A DNA stretch of 16,760 bases. Origin: a bacterium. GTDB lineage: Bacteria; DYJV01; JALVYZ01. The notes under the pieces were generated by a model. It was not told the origin of the DNA. It worked only from the letters and a program-made list of their open reading frames with translations, and did not search any database. Shown piece by piece: positions 1-7,551 of this stretch. The DNA lies in NCBI GenBank assembly GCA_027037705.1, contig JALVYZ010000006.1, forward strand, positions 1-16,760. The letters are read 5' to 3'. The position numbers were made by a program, and so were the translations under genes. Each line of letters opens with the position of its first letter. The stretch's first letter is position 1.

Positions 1-512
1 GAGCAGTAACTTCTGCTGAGATTTTAGCAATTTCAGCTATAAATTCAGGAAAATATTCTCAAGCTTTTCCAAGTTTTGGACCTGAAAGAAGAGGGGCTCC
101 TGTTGTTGCATTTTCAAGAATTTCTGATGAAAAGATTTTAAACAGAACAAAAGTCTATGAACCTGATATTGTTATTGTGCTTGATTCATCGATAATGAAA
201 ATTGTAAATGTTCTTGAGGGGTTAAAGGAGAATGGAATATTAGTTGTTAATACTGCAAAGGCACCTGAGGAGTTGAAAAAAGAGTTAGGAAGAGATGATA
301 TTACTGTTGGAACTGTAAACGCAACAAAAATTGCATTAGAAAATATTGGACGACCAATTACAAATATTGTTATGCTTGGAGCATTACTAAAAGTGAAACC
401 ATTGATTGATTTAGAATCAACTTTTGACCCTTTAAAAGAGAGATTTGGTAAAATAGCAGATAAAAATATTGAGGCAAGTAAAATTGCTTATGAACAGGTA
501 AAAATAGCATAA
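1..512 (+). CDS. porC: 2-oxoacid (probably pyruvate):ferredoxin oxidoreductase, gamma subunit (5' end cut off)
   Basis: The frame is open from the window edge (codons in phase with base 3) to TAA at 510-512, so the true start lies upstream. It encodes the gamma subunit of a multi-subunit 2-oxoacid:ferredoxin oxidoreductase, which makes acyl-CoA, CO2 and reduced ferredoxin in the cytoplasm. The visible N-terminal part has the family hallmark GKYSQAFPSFGPERRGAP, followed by the Rossmann-like CoA-binding region. The first M-like codon inside (GTG at 177) is internal and is not a start. The delta, alpha and beta subunit genes follow directly, which settles the assignment to the complex. The gene is also called porG in some species. 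Substrate (pyruvate rather than branched-chain or 2-oxoglutarate) is inferred from the alpha subunit. Confidence 0.93.
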   Translation, partial: AVTSAEILAISAINSGKYSQAFPSFGPERRGAPVVAFSRISDEKILNRTKVYEPDIVIVLDSSIMKIVNVLEGLKENGILVVNTAKAPEELKKELGRDDITVGTVNATKIALENIGRPITNIVMLGALLKVKPLIDLESTFDPLKERFGKIADKNIEASKIAYEQVKIA

Positions 513-533
513 AAAAATAAAAGGAGTGGGAAA

Positions 534-836
534 GTGAAGTGGCCAATTAAAAATATTAATGAAATTAAATGGCAAGATTTAGAATTAGGTGGAGCAATTA
601 CAGAACCAGGGACATCAAAGTATTACAAAACAGGAGATTGGAGAAGTTTTAGACCAGAAATAGATAGGAGTGGATGTATTAAGTGTTATTTTTGTTATGT
701 TTTTTGCCCTGAAGGTGCAATTACTATAAGAGAAGATGGTTTTACTGAAATTAATTATGACTACTGTAAAGGATGTGGAATTTGTGCTAAAGAGTGTAAG
801 GGCAAAGTTATTAAAATGGTTGAGGAGGAAGTATAA
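534..836 (+). CDS. porD: Pyruvate:ferredoxin oxidoreductase, delta subunit (2x[4Fe-4S] ferredoxin)
   Basis: This 100-residue protein carries two CxxCxxCxxxC clusters, at C48/C51/C54/C58 and C78/C81/C84/C88. They bind two [4Fe-4S] clusters that pass electrons from the thiamine-containing core to external ferredoxin. In the second motif the usual proline after the last cysteine is replaced (ECKGK), a minor deviation. The start is GTG at 534, with AAGGAG at 521-526 seven bases upstream. The gap to the gamma gene is 21 bases. The TAA stop shares its last base with the ATG of the alpha gene, indicating translational coupling. Length matches PorD-type subunits. Confidence 0.95.
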   Translation: MKWPIKNINEIKWQDLELGGAITEPGTSKYYKTGDWRSFRPEIDRSGCIKCYFCYVFCPEGAITIREDGFTEINYDYCKGCGICAKECKGKVIKMVEEEV

Positions 837-2011
837 TGAGCAAGCGAGTTGGAATAGAAGTTTCATTAGGAGTAAGTGAAGCTGTAAAATTATGTAATGC
901 AGATGTAGTTGCAGCTTATCCAATTACTCCTCAAACACATATTGTTGAACATTTATCAGAGCTTGTCGCAAATGGAGAATTAGATGCTGAATTTGTTCCT
1001 GTGGAATCAGAACATTCAGCTATGAGTGTATGTTGTGGGTCATCAGCTACAGGTGCAAGGACTTATACAGCTACAAGCTCACAAGGATTAGCATTAATGA
1101 GTGAAATAGTATATATTGCATCTTCTATGAGATTGCCAATTGTTATGACTGTTGCTGATAGATCGTTATCTGGACCAATTAGTATATGGAATGACCATAC
1201 TGATGCAATGAGCATAAGAGACTGTGGATGGATTCAATATTTTGTTGAAAATGGTCAAGAAGCTTTTGACGCGCATATAATGGCTTTTAAAATAGCAGAA
1301 GACCATAGAGTCATTTTGCCTGTAATGGTACATCTGGATGGATTTATTTTAACTCACATGATTGAGCCAATTGAATTTTTATCACAGGAAGAAGTAAATA
1401 GTTTCTTGCCTGAATTTAAACCGGCTTTGGCTTTGAATCCTGATAAGCCTGTGACAATGGGGCCTGTTGGTGTCCCAGAAATTTATACAGAAGTAAAAAA
1501 AGCTCAAGAAGTGGCACTTAAAAATTCTAAATCTGTTATTTTAGAGGTATGGAAAGAATTTGGTGATAAATTTGGCAGATATTTTAATCCAGTAGAAACA
1601 TACAAAATTGATGATGCTGAAATTGCTCTCTTAACCATGGGAAGTTTTGGAGAACCTGCAATGTTAGCTGTTGATGAGTTGAGAAAAGAGGGAGAAAAAG
1701 CTGGTTTAATAAAATTGAGATTATGGAGACCTTTTCCAATTGAGGAATTTTTAGAAGCAACAAACAATTTAAAAGGATTAGCAGTTGTTGACAGAGCTAT
1801 TACATATGGAACCACAGGTGGACCAGTTGCAATTGAAATTAGAAATGTTCTTTATGAAAAAAAGGATAGTATAATTATAAATGATTTTATAGCTGGTCTT
1901 GCTGGTAGAGATGTTAGAATAAATCAATTTAAACAGATGTATTATGAAACAAAAGAAGCAGTAAAAAATGGAAAAGCAAATGAATATAAATTTATAGGAG
2001 TGAGAGAATAA
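836..2011 (+). CDS. porA: Pyruvate:ferredoxin oxidoreductase, alpha subunit
   Basis: The 391-residue alpha subunit holds the pyrimidine-binding domain for thiamine diphosphate (AAYPITPQT at 26-34, [11 protein letters not shown] at 54-64) and a transketolase C-terminal-like domain from about residue 265. The segment [18 protein letters not shown] at 118-134 and the following EN-QEA pattern resemble pyruvate-type enzymes more than the 2-oxoglutarate or branched-chain types; that substrate call is from memory of the family. It starts at ATG 836, overlapping the delta stop by one base, with GAGGAGG just upstream. Its stop overlaps the beta start by one base in the same way. With beta it forms the active site. 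Confidence 0.94.
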   Translation: MSKRVGIEVSLGVSEAVKLCNADVVAAYPITPQTHIVEHLSELVANGELDAEFVPVESEHSAMSVCCGSSATGARTYTATSSQGLALMSEIVYIASSMRLPIVMTVADRSLSGPISIWNDHTDAMSIRDCGWIQYFVENGQEAFDAHIMAFKIAEDHRVILPVMVHLDGFILTHMIEPIEFLSQEEVNSFLPEFKPALALNPDKPVTMGPVGVPEIYTEVKKAQEVALKNSKSVILEVWKEFGDKFGRYFNPVETYKIDDAEIALLTMGSFGEPAMLAVDELRKEGEKAGLIKLRLWRPFPIEEFLEATNNLKGLAVVDRAITYGTTGGPVAIEIRNVLYEKKDSIIINDFIAGLAGRDVRINQFKQMYYETKEAVKNGKANEYKFIGVRE

Positions 2012-2943
2012 TGGCTACAATAGAAAAGATTACAGCAAAAAAATTACCAAAAGAGGAAATATTATCATATGGTCATAGAGCGTGCCAGGGTTGTGGAGAA
2101 TTACTTTCTGTTAGATTAATTACAAAGGCAATTGGACCTGATATGATTATAGCAAATGCCACAGGTTGTCTTGAAATTGTAACCAGTTCGTTTCCAGACT
2201 CAGCATGGCGTGTGCCATGGATTCATGTAGCATTTGAAAATGCAGCTGCTGTGGCATCTGGAGTTGAGTCAGCAATTAAGGTTTTGAAAAGGAAGGGTAA
2301 ATTACCAAAAGACAGAAATATTACAGTACTTGCATTTGCTGGTGATGGTGGAACAGCTGATATTGGTCTTCAAGCATTAAGTGGAGCTTTAGAAAGAGGG
2401 CATAATTTTGTTTATGTTTGTTATGACAATGAAGCATATATGAATACAGGAATTCAAAGGTCAAGTTCTACCCCATTTGGAGCTTCGACTACTACTTCTC
2501 CTGCTGGAAAAAAAAGTATTGGACAACATACTAAAAAGAAAAATTTACCAGAAATTGCAGTGGCTCATGGGATTCCATATGTTGCAACAGGATGTCCTGC
2601 ATATCCTTACGATTTAATGAATAAAGCAAGAAAAGCTGCTGCAATAGAAGGACCAGCCTATCTACATGTATTTTCTCCTTGCCCAACAGGGTGGAGAACA
2701 TTATCTGATGATGCTATTGAAATAGGAAGACTTGCTGTAAAAACAGGAGTATTCCCTTTGTATGAAGTTGAGAATGGTAAATATAAGTTAAATGTTAAAT
2801 CCAGAGAACTAATCCCAGTTGAAGAATATTTAAAAACTCAAGGAAGATTTAGACATTTAAAAGAAGAACATATTAAAATTATACAGGAAGAAGTTAATAA
2901 AAATTATGAACTTTTATTGAAAAAATGTGAATGTTTTGGATAG
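2011..2943 (+). CDS. porB: Pyruvate:ferredoxin oxidoreductase, beta subunit
   Basis: This 310-residue subunit binds the diphosphate end of thiamine diphosphate through GDGG (111-114) and DNEAYMNTG (139-147). It also ligates the proximal [4Fe-4S] cluster with C25 and C28 (CQGCGE), C53 (ATGCLEI) and C224 (SPCPTGW), the four-cysteine pattern of PorB proteins. It starts at ATG 2011, overlapping the alpha stop by one base, with TAGGAG eleven bases upstream. It is the last gene of the operon, because a strong hairpin terminator follows the stop at once. The complex probably decarboxylates pyruvate to acetyl-CoA, or runs in reverse as pyruvate synthase. Direction cannot be read from sequence. Confidence 0.95.
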   Translation: MATIEKITAKKLPKEEILSYGHRACQGCGELLSVRLITKAIGPDMIIANATGCLEIVTSSFPDSAWRVPWIHVAFENAAAVASGVESAIKVLKRKGKLPKDRNITVLAFAGDGGTADIGLQALSGALERGHNFVYVCYDNEAYMNTGIQRSSSTPFGASTTTSPAGKKSIGQHTKKKNLPEIAVAHGIPYVATGCPAYPYDLMNKARKAAAIEGPAYLHVFSPCPTGWRTLSDDAIEIGRLAVKTGVFPLYEVENGKYKLNVKSRELIPVEEYLKTQGRFRHLKEEHIKIIQEEVNKNYELLLKKCECFG

Positions 2944-2972
2944 AGGCGTATTTTACGCCTTTATCTTTTTTT
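2944..2972 (+). terminator. Rho-independent terminator of the por operon
   Basis: A perfect 7-bp stem (AGGCGTA at 2944-2950, TACGCCT at 2954-2960) with a TTT loop is followed by TTATCTTTTTTT to 2972. It starts on the base after the porB stop codon, a textbook intrinsic terminator. A longer outer inverted repeat, TTTTGGATAG (2934-2943) and CTATCCAAAA (2986-2995), brackets it. Confidence 0.85.
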
Positions 2973-3032
2973 ATAAATCCTTAGGCTATCCAAAAATATC
3001 TTTTTTCCTTGCATTTTTACTTTATTTCTGAT

Positions 3033-3051
3033 AGCATCACCAATTGATGCT
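3033..3051. promoter_or_regulatory. 19-base palindrome abutting the -35 box of the inositol gene promoter
   Basis: AGCATCA (3033-3039) and TGATGCT (3045-3051) form a perfect 7+7 inverted repeat around a 5-base centre. The last base is the first T of the TTGACA -35 box. Its position, centred near -42 relative to the inferred promoter, is typical for an activator site or an operator. The binding protein is unknown. As RNA it would lie upstream of the inferred transcript start, so a DNA-level role is favoured. It could be chance. Confidence 0.4.
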
Positions 3052-3078
3052 TGACAATCATAAAATTTTTTCTATATT
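3051..3078 (+). promoter_or_regulatory. Sigma-70-type promoter for the ino1 operon
   Basis: A consensus TTGACA -35 box (3051-3056) is followed after 16 bases by TATATT (3073-3078), a five-of-six match to TATAAT. This sits after the por terminator and ahead of the inositol gene, leaving an untranslated leader of about 70 bases. Confidence 0.6.
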
Positions 3079-3155
3079 AATAATAGAATATCAAATCTTT
3101 ATAGCTAATCAAATTAACAACTATTCTGCAAATATAATGAAAAAGGGGGATGGCT

Positions 3156-4316
3156 ATGAGCAAGAAAATTAAAATAGGCATTGTGGGAGTTGGTAATTGT
3201 GCAAGTTCTTTAATTCAGGGTATTTATTATTACAAAGATAAAAATCCAGAAGACATTATTGGACTTATGCATTATGAAATTGGTGGATATAAACCTTCTG
3301 ATATTGAAGTAGTATGTGCTTTTGATGTTGATAAAAGAAAAGTTGGAAAAGATGTAGCTGAAGCAATTTTTGAATTACCAAACTGTACAACAATTTTTTG
3401 TAAAGATATACCAAAAACAGGAACAATTGTTAAAATGGGAAAAGTTTTAGATGGAGTTGCAGAACATATGAAAGAATATGATGAAAAATATACTTTTGTA
3501 GTCTCAGATGAGCCTGAGGCAACAAAAGAAGAAATAGTTAGACACATTAAAGAGTCAGGTTGTGAAATATTGGTAAATTATTTACCTGTTGGGTCTGAAC
3601 AAGCAGTAAGATTTTATGCAGAATGTGCATTAGACGCAGGTGTGGCATTTTTTAATTGTATGCCTGTATTTATTGCATCAGATCCTATGTGGGCAAAAAA
3701 ATTTGAAAAAGCAGGTCTTCCAATTATTGGAGATGATATAAAAGCACAACTTGGTGCTACAATAACTCACAGAGTTTTAGTTGATTTATTTAAAAAAAGA
3801 GGTGTTAAATTAGAAAGAACATATCAATTAAATACAGGTGGAAACACCGATTTTTTAAATATGTTAAATAGGTCAAGACTTGCATCAAAGAAAAAATCAA
3901 AAACAGAAGCTGTACAATCTGTTGCTGCAAAAAGATTACCAGATGAAAATATCCATGTAGGACCAAGTGATTACGTACCTTGGCAAAAAGATAATAAAGT
4001 TTGTTTCATAAGAATGGAAGGAAAATTATTTGGCGATGTGCCTATGAACTTAGAGTTAAGGCTTTCAGTGGAAGATTCGCCAAATTCAGCTGGAGTAGCA
4101 ATTGATGGGATTAGATGTCTAAAATTAGCCTTAGATAGAGGTATAAGTGGTATATTAGAAGGTCCAAGTGCATTTTTCTGTAAACATCCTCCTAAGCAAT
4201 ATCCAGATGATATAGCTTATAAAATGGTAGAAGATTTTATAAATGGAACTGGTGTGGAGGAAGTTGATGAAGTGTCTGATATTAGCAGCGGGGAGGGGAT
4301 CGAGGCTACCGCATAA
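3156..4316 (+). CDS. ino1: Myo-inositol-1-phosphate synthase
   Basis: The enzyme converts glucose 6-phosphate to L-myo-inositol 1-phosphate using NAD. It is the first step towards di-myo-inositol phosphate (DIP). The 386-residue length fits the short prokaryotic form, not the roughly 530-residue eukaryotic one. The N-terminal Rossmann motif GVGNCASSLIQG is at 11-22. Further family segments are NYLPVGSEQA, DDIKAQLGATITHRVL and LNTGGNTDFLNM, the last typical of the catalytic and tetramerisation domain. I choose ATG 3156 because AAGGGGG (3143-3149) is then six bases away; an alternative ATG at 3150 touches the ribosome site. The 3' end overlaps the next gene by 50 bases, so the two are surely co-expressed. 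Confidence 0.93.
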   Translation: MSKKIKIGIVGVGNCASSLIQGIYYYKDKNPEDIIGLMHYEIGGYKPSDIEVVCAFDVDKRKVGKDVAEAIFELPNCTTIFCKDIPKTGTIVKMGKVLDGVAEHMKEYDEKYTFVVSDEPEATKEEIVRHIKESGCEILVNYLPVGSEQAVRFYAECALDAGVAFFNCMPVFIASDPMWAKKFEKAGLPIIGDDIKAQLGATITHRVLVDLFKKRGVKLERTYQLNTGGNTDFLNMLNRSRLASKKKSKTEAVQSVAAKRLPDENIHVGPSDYVPWQKDNKVCFIRMEGKLFGDVPMNLELRLSVEDSPNSAGVAIDGIRCLKLALDRGISGILEGPSAFFCKHPPKQYPDDIAYKMVEDFINGTGVEEVDEVSDISSGEGIEATA

Positions 4317-5565
4317 AAAACCTAAACCTTTAATTGAAATTTTAGGCGTTCCTTTAATAGAGAGAGTCATCCGCACTGCTGTTGACAGCGGTGTGGATGA
4401 ATTTTATATTGTTTTAGGTAATAAAGCAGATATTATCTCTTCTTATCTTTCCAGATTATCTGAAAATTTAAAAATAAAAATTAAAATAATTTTCAATGAA
4501 AATTGGAGTTCATTTGATAATGGTTTTTCTGTATTAAAAGCGAAGAAATATTTAAAAGAACCTTTTCTGCTTTTAATGGCAGATCATATAGTTGATAAAG
4601 AAATATTGGAGAAAATCCTTAAAAGTCAACCTGTTGATGATGAGGTATTATTAGCTGTTGATATTAGAAAAGAAAATCCATATGTTGATATCGAAGAAGC
4701 TACTAAAGTAATTGTTGAAAATGATTTTGTAAAAGATATTGGGAAATCACTGATAAATTATGATGGTTTTGATACTGGAGTTTTCTACTGCAGCCCAATT
4801 ATTTTTGAAGCAGTTGAAGAAGCTTTAAAAGAGAATAAAAGTAAACTTTCAGATGCAATAAAAATATTAGCTAAAAAAAATAAAGTAAAAGCTGTAGAAA
4901 TAGATGAAGGTTTTTGGATAGATATTGATAATGAAAAGTGTATTAAAAAAGTAGAAAATTATTTATTGAAAAGACTAAATAGCAAAATAAATGATGGAAT
5001 TATTTCAAAAAAGTTAAATAGACCTATTTCAATAAAAATTTCAAAATTTTTACTAAAATTTAACGTTACACCAAATCAAATTTCAATTATTTCTTTTTTA
5101 ATCTCATGTTTAGCTGCATATCTTTTTTCTTTTAAAAGTTATTTTGGATTATTTTTTGGCGGAATTCTTGCTCAGCTTTCATCAATTATTGATGGATGTG
5201 ATGGAGAGGTTGCAAGATTAAAGTATAAATCTACCAAATTTGGGGCATGGCTTGATGCTATTTTAGATAGATATTCAGATGCATTCCTAATTTGGGGATT
5301 GATATGGCATGAATTAACAAAAAATGCATTCTTTTGGGGGATGTTAGCATTAATTGGAACTTTTTTAGTTAGTTATACAGCAGATAAGTATGATAATTTA
5401 ATGAAAGAAAAAATTTATAATTCTACAATAAGGATAGGAAGAGATTTAAGAGTTTTTATAATTTTTGTTGGTGCAATATTAAATCAGGTAATTTTAACAT
5501 TAGCAATATTAGGAATTTTAATGAATATAGAAGTTGTTAGAAGAATATGGATATGCCGTGAATAA
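4267..5565 (+). CDS. Bifunctional CTP:inositol-1-phosphate cytidylyltransferase / di-myo-inositol-phosphate-phosphate synthase (IPCT/DIPPS)
   Basis: This is a two-domain enzyme. Residues 1-235 are a nucleotidyltransferase (LAAGRGSRLP at 6-15, KPKPL at 18-22, metal-binding ADH at 105-107) expected to make CDP-inositol from CTP and inositol 1-phosphate. Residues about 245-432 are a membrane CDP-alcohol phosphatidyltransferase. Its signature is complete: D309, D312-G313, A316-R317, G326, D330 and D334, surrounded by hydrophobic helices. It would join CDP-inositol to a second inositol 1-phosphate, giving phosphorylated DIP. The same fusion is known from Archaeoglobus fulgidus. The start is ATG 4267, with GGAGG at 4256-4260 six bases upstream; an upstream ATG at 4243 lacks such a site. 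The first 16 codons overlap the ino1 tail in another frame. Confidence 0.93.
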   Translation: MKCLILAAGRGSRLPHKKPKPLIEILGVPLIERVIRTAVDSGVDEFYIVLGNKADIISSYLSRLSENLKIKIKIIFNENWSSFDNGFSVLKAKKYLKEPFLLLMADHIVDKEILEKILKSQPVDDEVLLAVDIRKENPYVDIEEATKVIVENDFVKDIGKSLINYDGFDTGVFYCSPIIFEAVEEALKENKSKLSDAIKILAKKNKVKAVEIDEGFWIDIDNEKCIKKVENYLLKRLNSKINDGIISKKLNRPISIKISKFLLKFNVTPNQISIISFLISCLAAYLFSFKSYFGLFFGGILAQLSSIIDGCDGEVARLKYKSTKFGAWLDAILDRYSDAFLIWGLIWHELTKNAFFWGMLALIGTFLVSYTADKYDNLMKEKIYNSTIRIGRDLRVFIIFVGAILNQVILTLAILGILMNIEVVRRIWICRE

Positions 5566-6139
5566 TTTTAACGAGATAAAAAGTCACATTTTGAAAATAA
5601 TTTCTAACTCTCCTCTTCCAGAGGATTTACCTCATGCTAAAAATACTCTTCATTGGTTATTAAAAGTTTATCCCAAAGCAGATTTTCAATTAAAAATAGC
5701 AGCACTTGGACACGATATTGAAAGAGCTGTGCCTGAAAGATTAAAGAGGGAAGATTTTAATAATTATGATGAATTTAAAAAAGCTCATGCATTAAGAAGC
5801 GCAAAAATTTTAAAAAATATTTTATTGAATTTTAATTTATCCGATAATATAATACAAAATATTTTTAACATAGTAAAAAATCACGAACATGGTGGAGATT
5901 TTTATTCTAACATCTTAAAAGATGCAGATTCACTATCTTTTTTTGATGTAAATATAAAGTATTTATATGAAAGAGAGGGTTTTGAAGGGACCCTTGAAAG
6001 AGCAATATGGGGATATAAAAGACTCTCAAGTTTAGGAAAAAAATTTTTTAAAAATATTGATTATGAAAATGATGAATTAAACTTGATAAAAGAAAAAATT
6101 TTGAAAATGGAGTTTAAAAATGGAGATAAGAATTGTTGA
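5558..6139 (+). CDS. HD-domain metal-dependent hydrolase; candidate phosphatase of DIP synthesis
   Basis: This 193-residue soluble protein has the HD-superfamily metal pattern: H26, the doublet H52-D53 (LGHDIER), H77, H109 in NHEHGG, and D122/D124 in KDADSLSFFD. Such proteins are usually phosphohydrolases acting on phosphomonoesters or nucleotides. The start is uncertain. GTG 5558 overlaps the IPCT/DIPPS stop by eight bases and lacks a clear ribosome site, so coupled translation is likely; a TTG at 5534 would add eight residues. The last 20 bases overlap pilT. DIP synthesis ends with removal of a phosphate from the DIPPS product, and this gene is placed where that enzyme would be expected. 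This role is inference; a nucleotidase or signalling hydrolase remains possible. Confidence 0.8.
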   Translation: MNNFNEIKSHILKIISNSPLPEDLPHAKNTLHWLLKVYPKADFQLKIAALGHDIERAVPERLKREDFNNYDEFKKAHALRSAKILKNILLNFNLSDNIIQNIFNIVKNHEHGGDFYSNILKDADSLSFFDVNIKYLYEREGFEGTLERAIWGYKRLSSLGKKFFKNIDYENDELNLIKEKILKMEFKNGDKNC

Positions 6140-7211
6140 TTTATTAAAAAAGTTGATAGAAATGGAAGGTTCTGATTTGCATCTCACAGTAGGAGTACCA
6201 CCAGTTGTAAGAATCCATGGTGATATTATCCAACTTTCAGAGTATCCTCCTTTAACTCCAGCACAAACTCGTTCTTTAATCTATAGCGTTATGACAGATG
6301 CGCAAAAACACAAATTTGAAGAAAATTGGGAACTTGATTTTTCATTTGGAATTAAAGGACTTTCGAGGTTTAGAGCAAATGCATTTATGCAAAGAGGTGC
6401 AGTCGCTGGTGCATTTAGAATGATTCCATATGAAATAAAATCATTTGAAGAATTAGGTTTACCACCTGTGATGAAAGAACTGACAAAGCGACCAAATGGA
6501 TTGATTTTAGTCACAGGTCCAACTGGTAGTGGTAAATCTACAACGTTAGCAACAATGATTGATGAAATTAATAAAACAAGAAACCAACATATTATAACAA
6601 TTGAAGATCCAATTGAGTTTTTACATTCACATAAAAAATGTATAATAAATCAGAGAGAAGTTAATTCAGATACAAAGAGCTTTGCAACAGCCTTAAAGTC
6701 TGCTTTAAGAGAGGATCCTGATGTTGTTCTTGTTGGTGAGATGAGAGACCTTGAGACAATAGAAACAGCATTAAAAGTTGCAGAAACTGGACATTTAGTT
6801 TTTGCAACATTACATACTAATTCTGCGCCACAAACTATTAATAGAATAATAGATGTTTTTCCTTCTAATCAGCAGCAGCAGGTGAGAACACAATTATCAT
6901 TTGTATTAGAAGCAATATGTTCTCAAATATTGTTACCTAAAGTTGGAGGTGGAAGAGTTTTAGCAATAGAAATTTTAGTGGTTACACCTGCAGTGAGAAA
7001 TTTAATAAGAGAAAATAAAATTCACCAGATATATACTCAGATGCAAATGGGACACGGACAATATGGAATGCAAACATTAAATCAGTCTTTATTTGATCTA
7101 TATAGAAGGGGATTAATTACTATTGCACATGCTTTTGAAAGATCAACAAATCCAGAAGAATTAAGAAATATTTTTCTCAAAGCTGGAATTGATGTTCCAA
7201 TAAAAATTTAG
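6120..7211 (+). CDS. pilT: Type IV pilus retraction ATPase PilT
   Basis: A hexameric cytoplasmic motor that pulls back type IV pili, driving twitching and DNA uptake. The 363-residue length and all PilT motifs are present: Walker A GPTGSGKST (133-141), Asp box ITIEDPIEF (159-167), Walker B DVVLVGEMRD (201-210), His box TGHLVFATLHTN (223-234), and AVRNLIRE (291-298), the PilT-specific C-terminal motif that separates it from PilB. The N-terminal PAS-like domain begins MEGSDLHLTVG. ATG 6120 has TGGAG at 6108-6112 seven bases upstream, and the start lies inside the end of the HD gene. Nothing else for pili is in the window, so its position at the end of a DIP operon is unexpected. Confidence 0.96.
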   Translation: MEIRIVDLLKKLIEMEGSDLHLTVGVPPVVRIHGDIIQLSEYPPLTPAQTRSLIYSVMTDAQKHKFEENWELDFSFGIKGLSRFRANAFMQRGAVAGAFRMIPYEIKSFEELGLPPVMKELTKRPNGLILVTGPTGSGKSTTLATMIDEINKTRNQHIITIEDPIEFLHSHKKCIINQREVNSDTKSFATALKSALREDPDVVLVGEMRDLETIETALKVAETGHLVFATLHTNSAPQTINRIIDVFPSNQQQQVRTQLSFVLEAICSQILLPKVGGGRVLAIEILVVTPAVRNLIRENKIHQIYTQMQMGHGQYGMQTLNQSLFDLYRRGLITIAHAFERSTNPEELRNIFLKAGIDVPIKI

Positions 7212-7233
7212 ATTTATTCTTCCCCTAAATTTT
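7203..7233. repeat. AT-rich inverted repeat at the pilT/hfq convergent junction
   Basis: AAAATTTAG (7203-7211) and CTAAATTTT (7225-7233) form a perfect 9-bp inverted repeat with a 13-base loop. It spans the pilT stop and the last codons of hfq. On the minus strand the stem runs into a T-rich stretch, so it may act as a weak terminator for hfq. On the plus strand no good U-tract follows. It could be a by-product of AT-rich sequence. Confidence 0.35.
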
Positions 7234-7456
7234 GGATATTTTCAACCTCTTTTGTAGGGAATATGTAAGAAATAGAATGTTTAAATATTAATATTGGATT
7301 TGAACCAGAAACTTCTTTTAATAAAATACTATAGTTATCAAATGCTGTGATATAACCTTCAAAAGTTCTATCATTTCTAATTTGAACATAAACAGGAATT
7401 TTATTTTTTCTTATTTTATTCAAATATGCATCCTGAATATTAAAACTTTTTTTCAT
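7214..7456 (-). CDS. hfq: RNA chaperone Hfq
   Basis: Hfq forms a hexameric ring that binds A- and U-rich RNA and helps small RNAs pair with messages. This 80-residue protein has the Sm1 region NIQDAYLNKIRKNKIPVYV, the strand region FEGYITAFDNYSILLK, and the Sm2 motif IFKHSISYIFP, matching the usual YKHAIS-type RNA-binding motif. A short extra stretch (SGSNP) lies in the loop between strands before Sm2. The start is the ATG at 7456-7454, preceded by GGAGGGG on the minus strand; an open frame continues upstream to 7495 but does not look like Hfq. It ends two bases from pilT in convergent orientation and diverges from the LysR gene. Confidence 0.93.
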   Translation of the reverse strand: MKKSFNIQDAYLNKIRKNKIPVYVQIRNDRTFEGYITAFDNYSILLKEVSGSNPILIFKHSISYIFPTKEVENIQNLGEE

Positions 7457-7513
7457 ATCCCCTCCATTTTTTGTAAAAAAATTAACATAATGCAATTAAA
7501 AAATCAAATTTTC

Positions 7514-7540
7514 TTGATATATTATTTAATTTAAGATAAT
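7514..7540 (+). promoter_or_regulatory. Possible promoter of the LysR gene
   Basis: TTGATA (7514-7519) and GATAAT (7535-7540) resemble -35 and -10 boxes, although the 15-base spacer is short. Transcription would start about five bases before the ATG at 7552. That fits the absence of a Shine-Dalgarno sequence there and suggests a near-leaderless message. The evidence is weak. Confidence 0.3.
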
Positions 7541-7551
7541 TAAGCACCATT

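Noticed and set aside
615-923. Minus-strand open frame across the por delta/alpha junction
   Set aside because: It lies opposite well-identified por genes, has low-complexity leucine- and phenylalanine-rich content, and has no ribosome site; it is a shadow frame.
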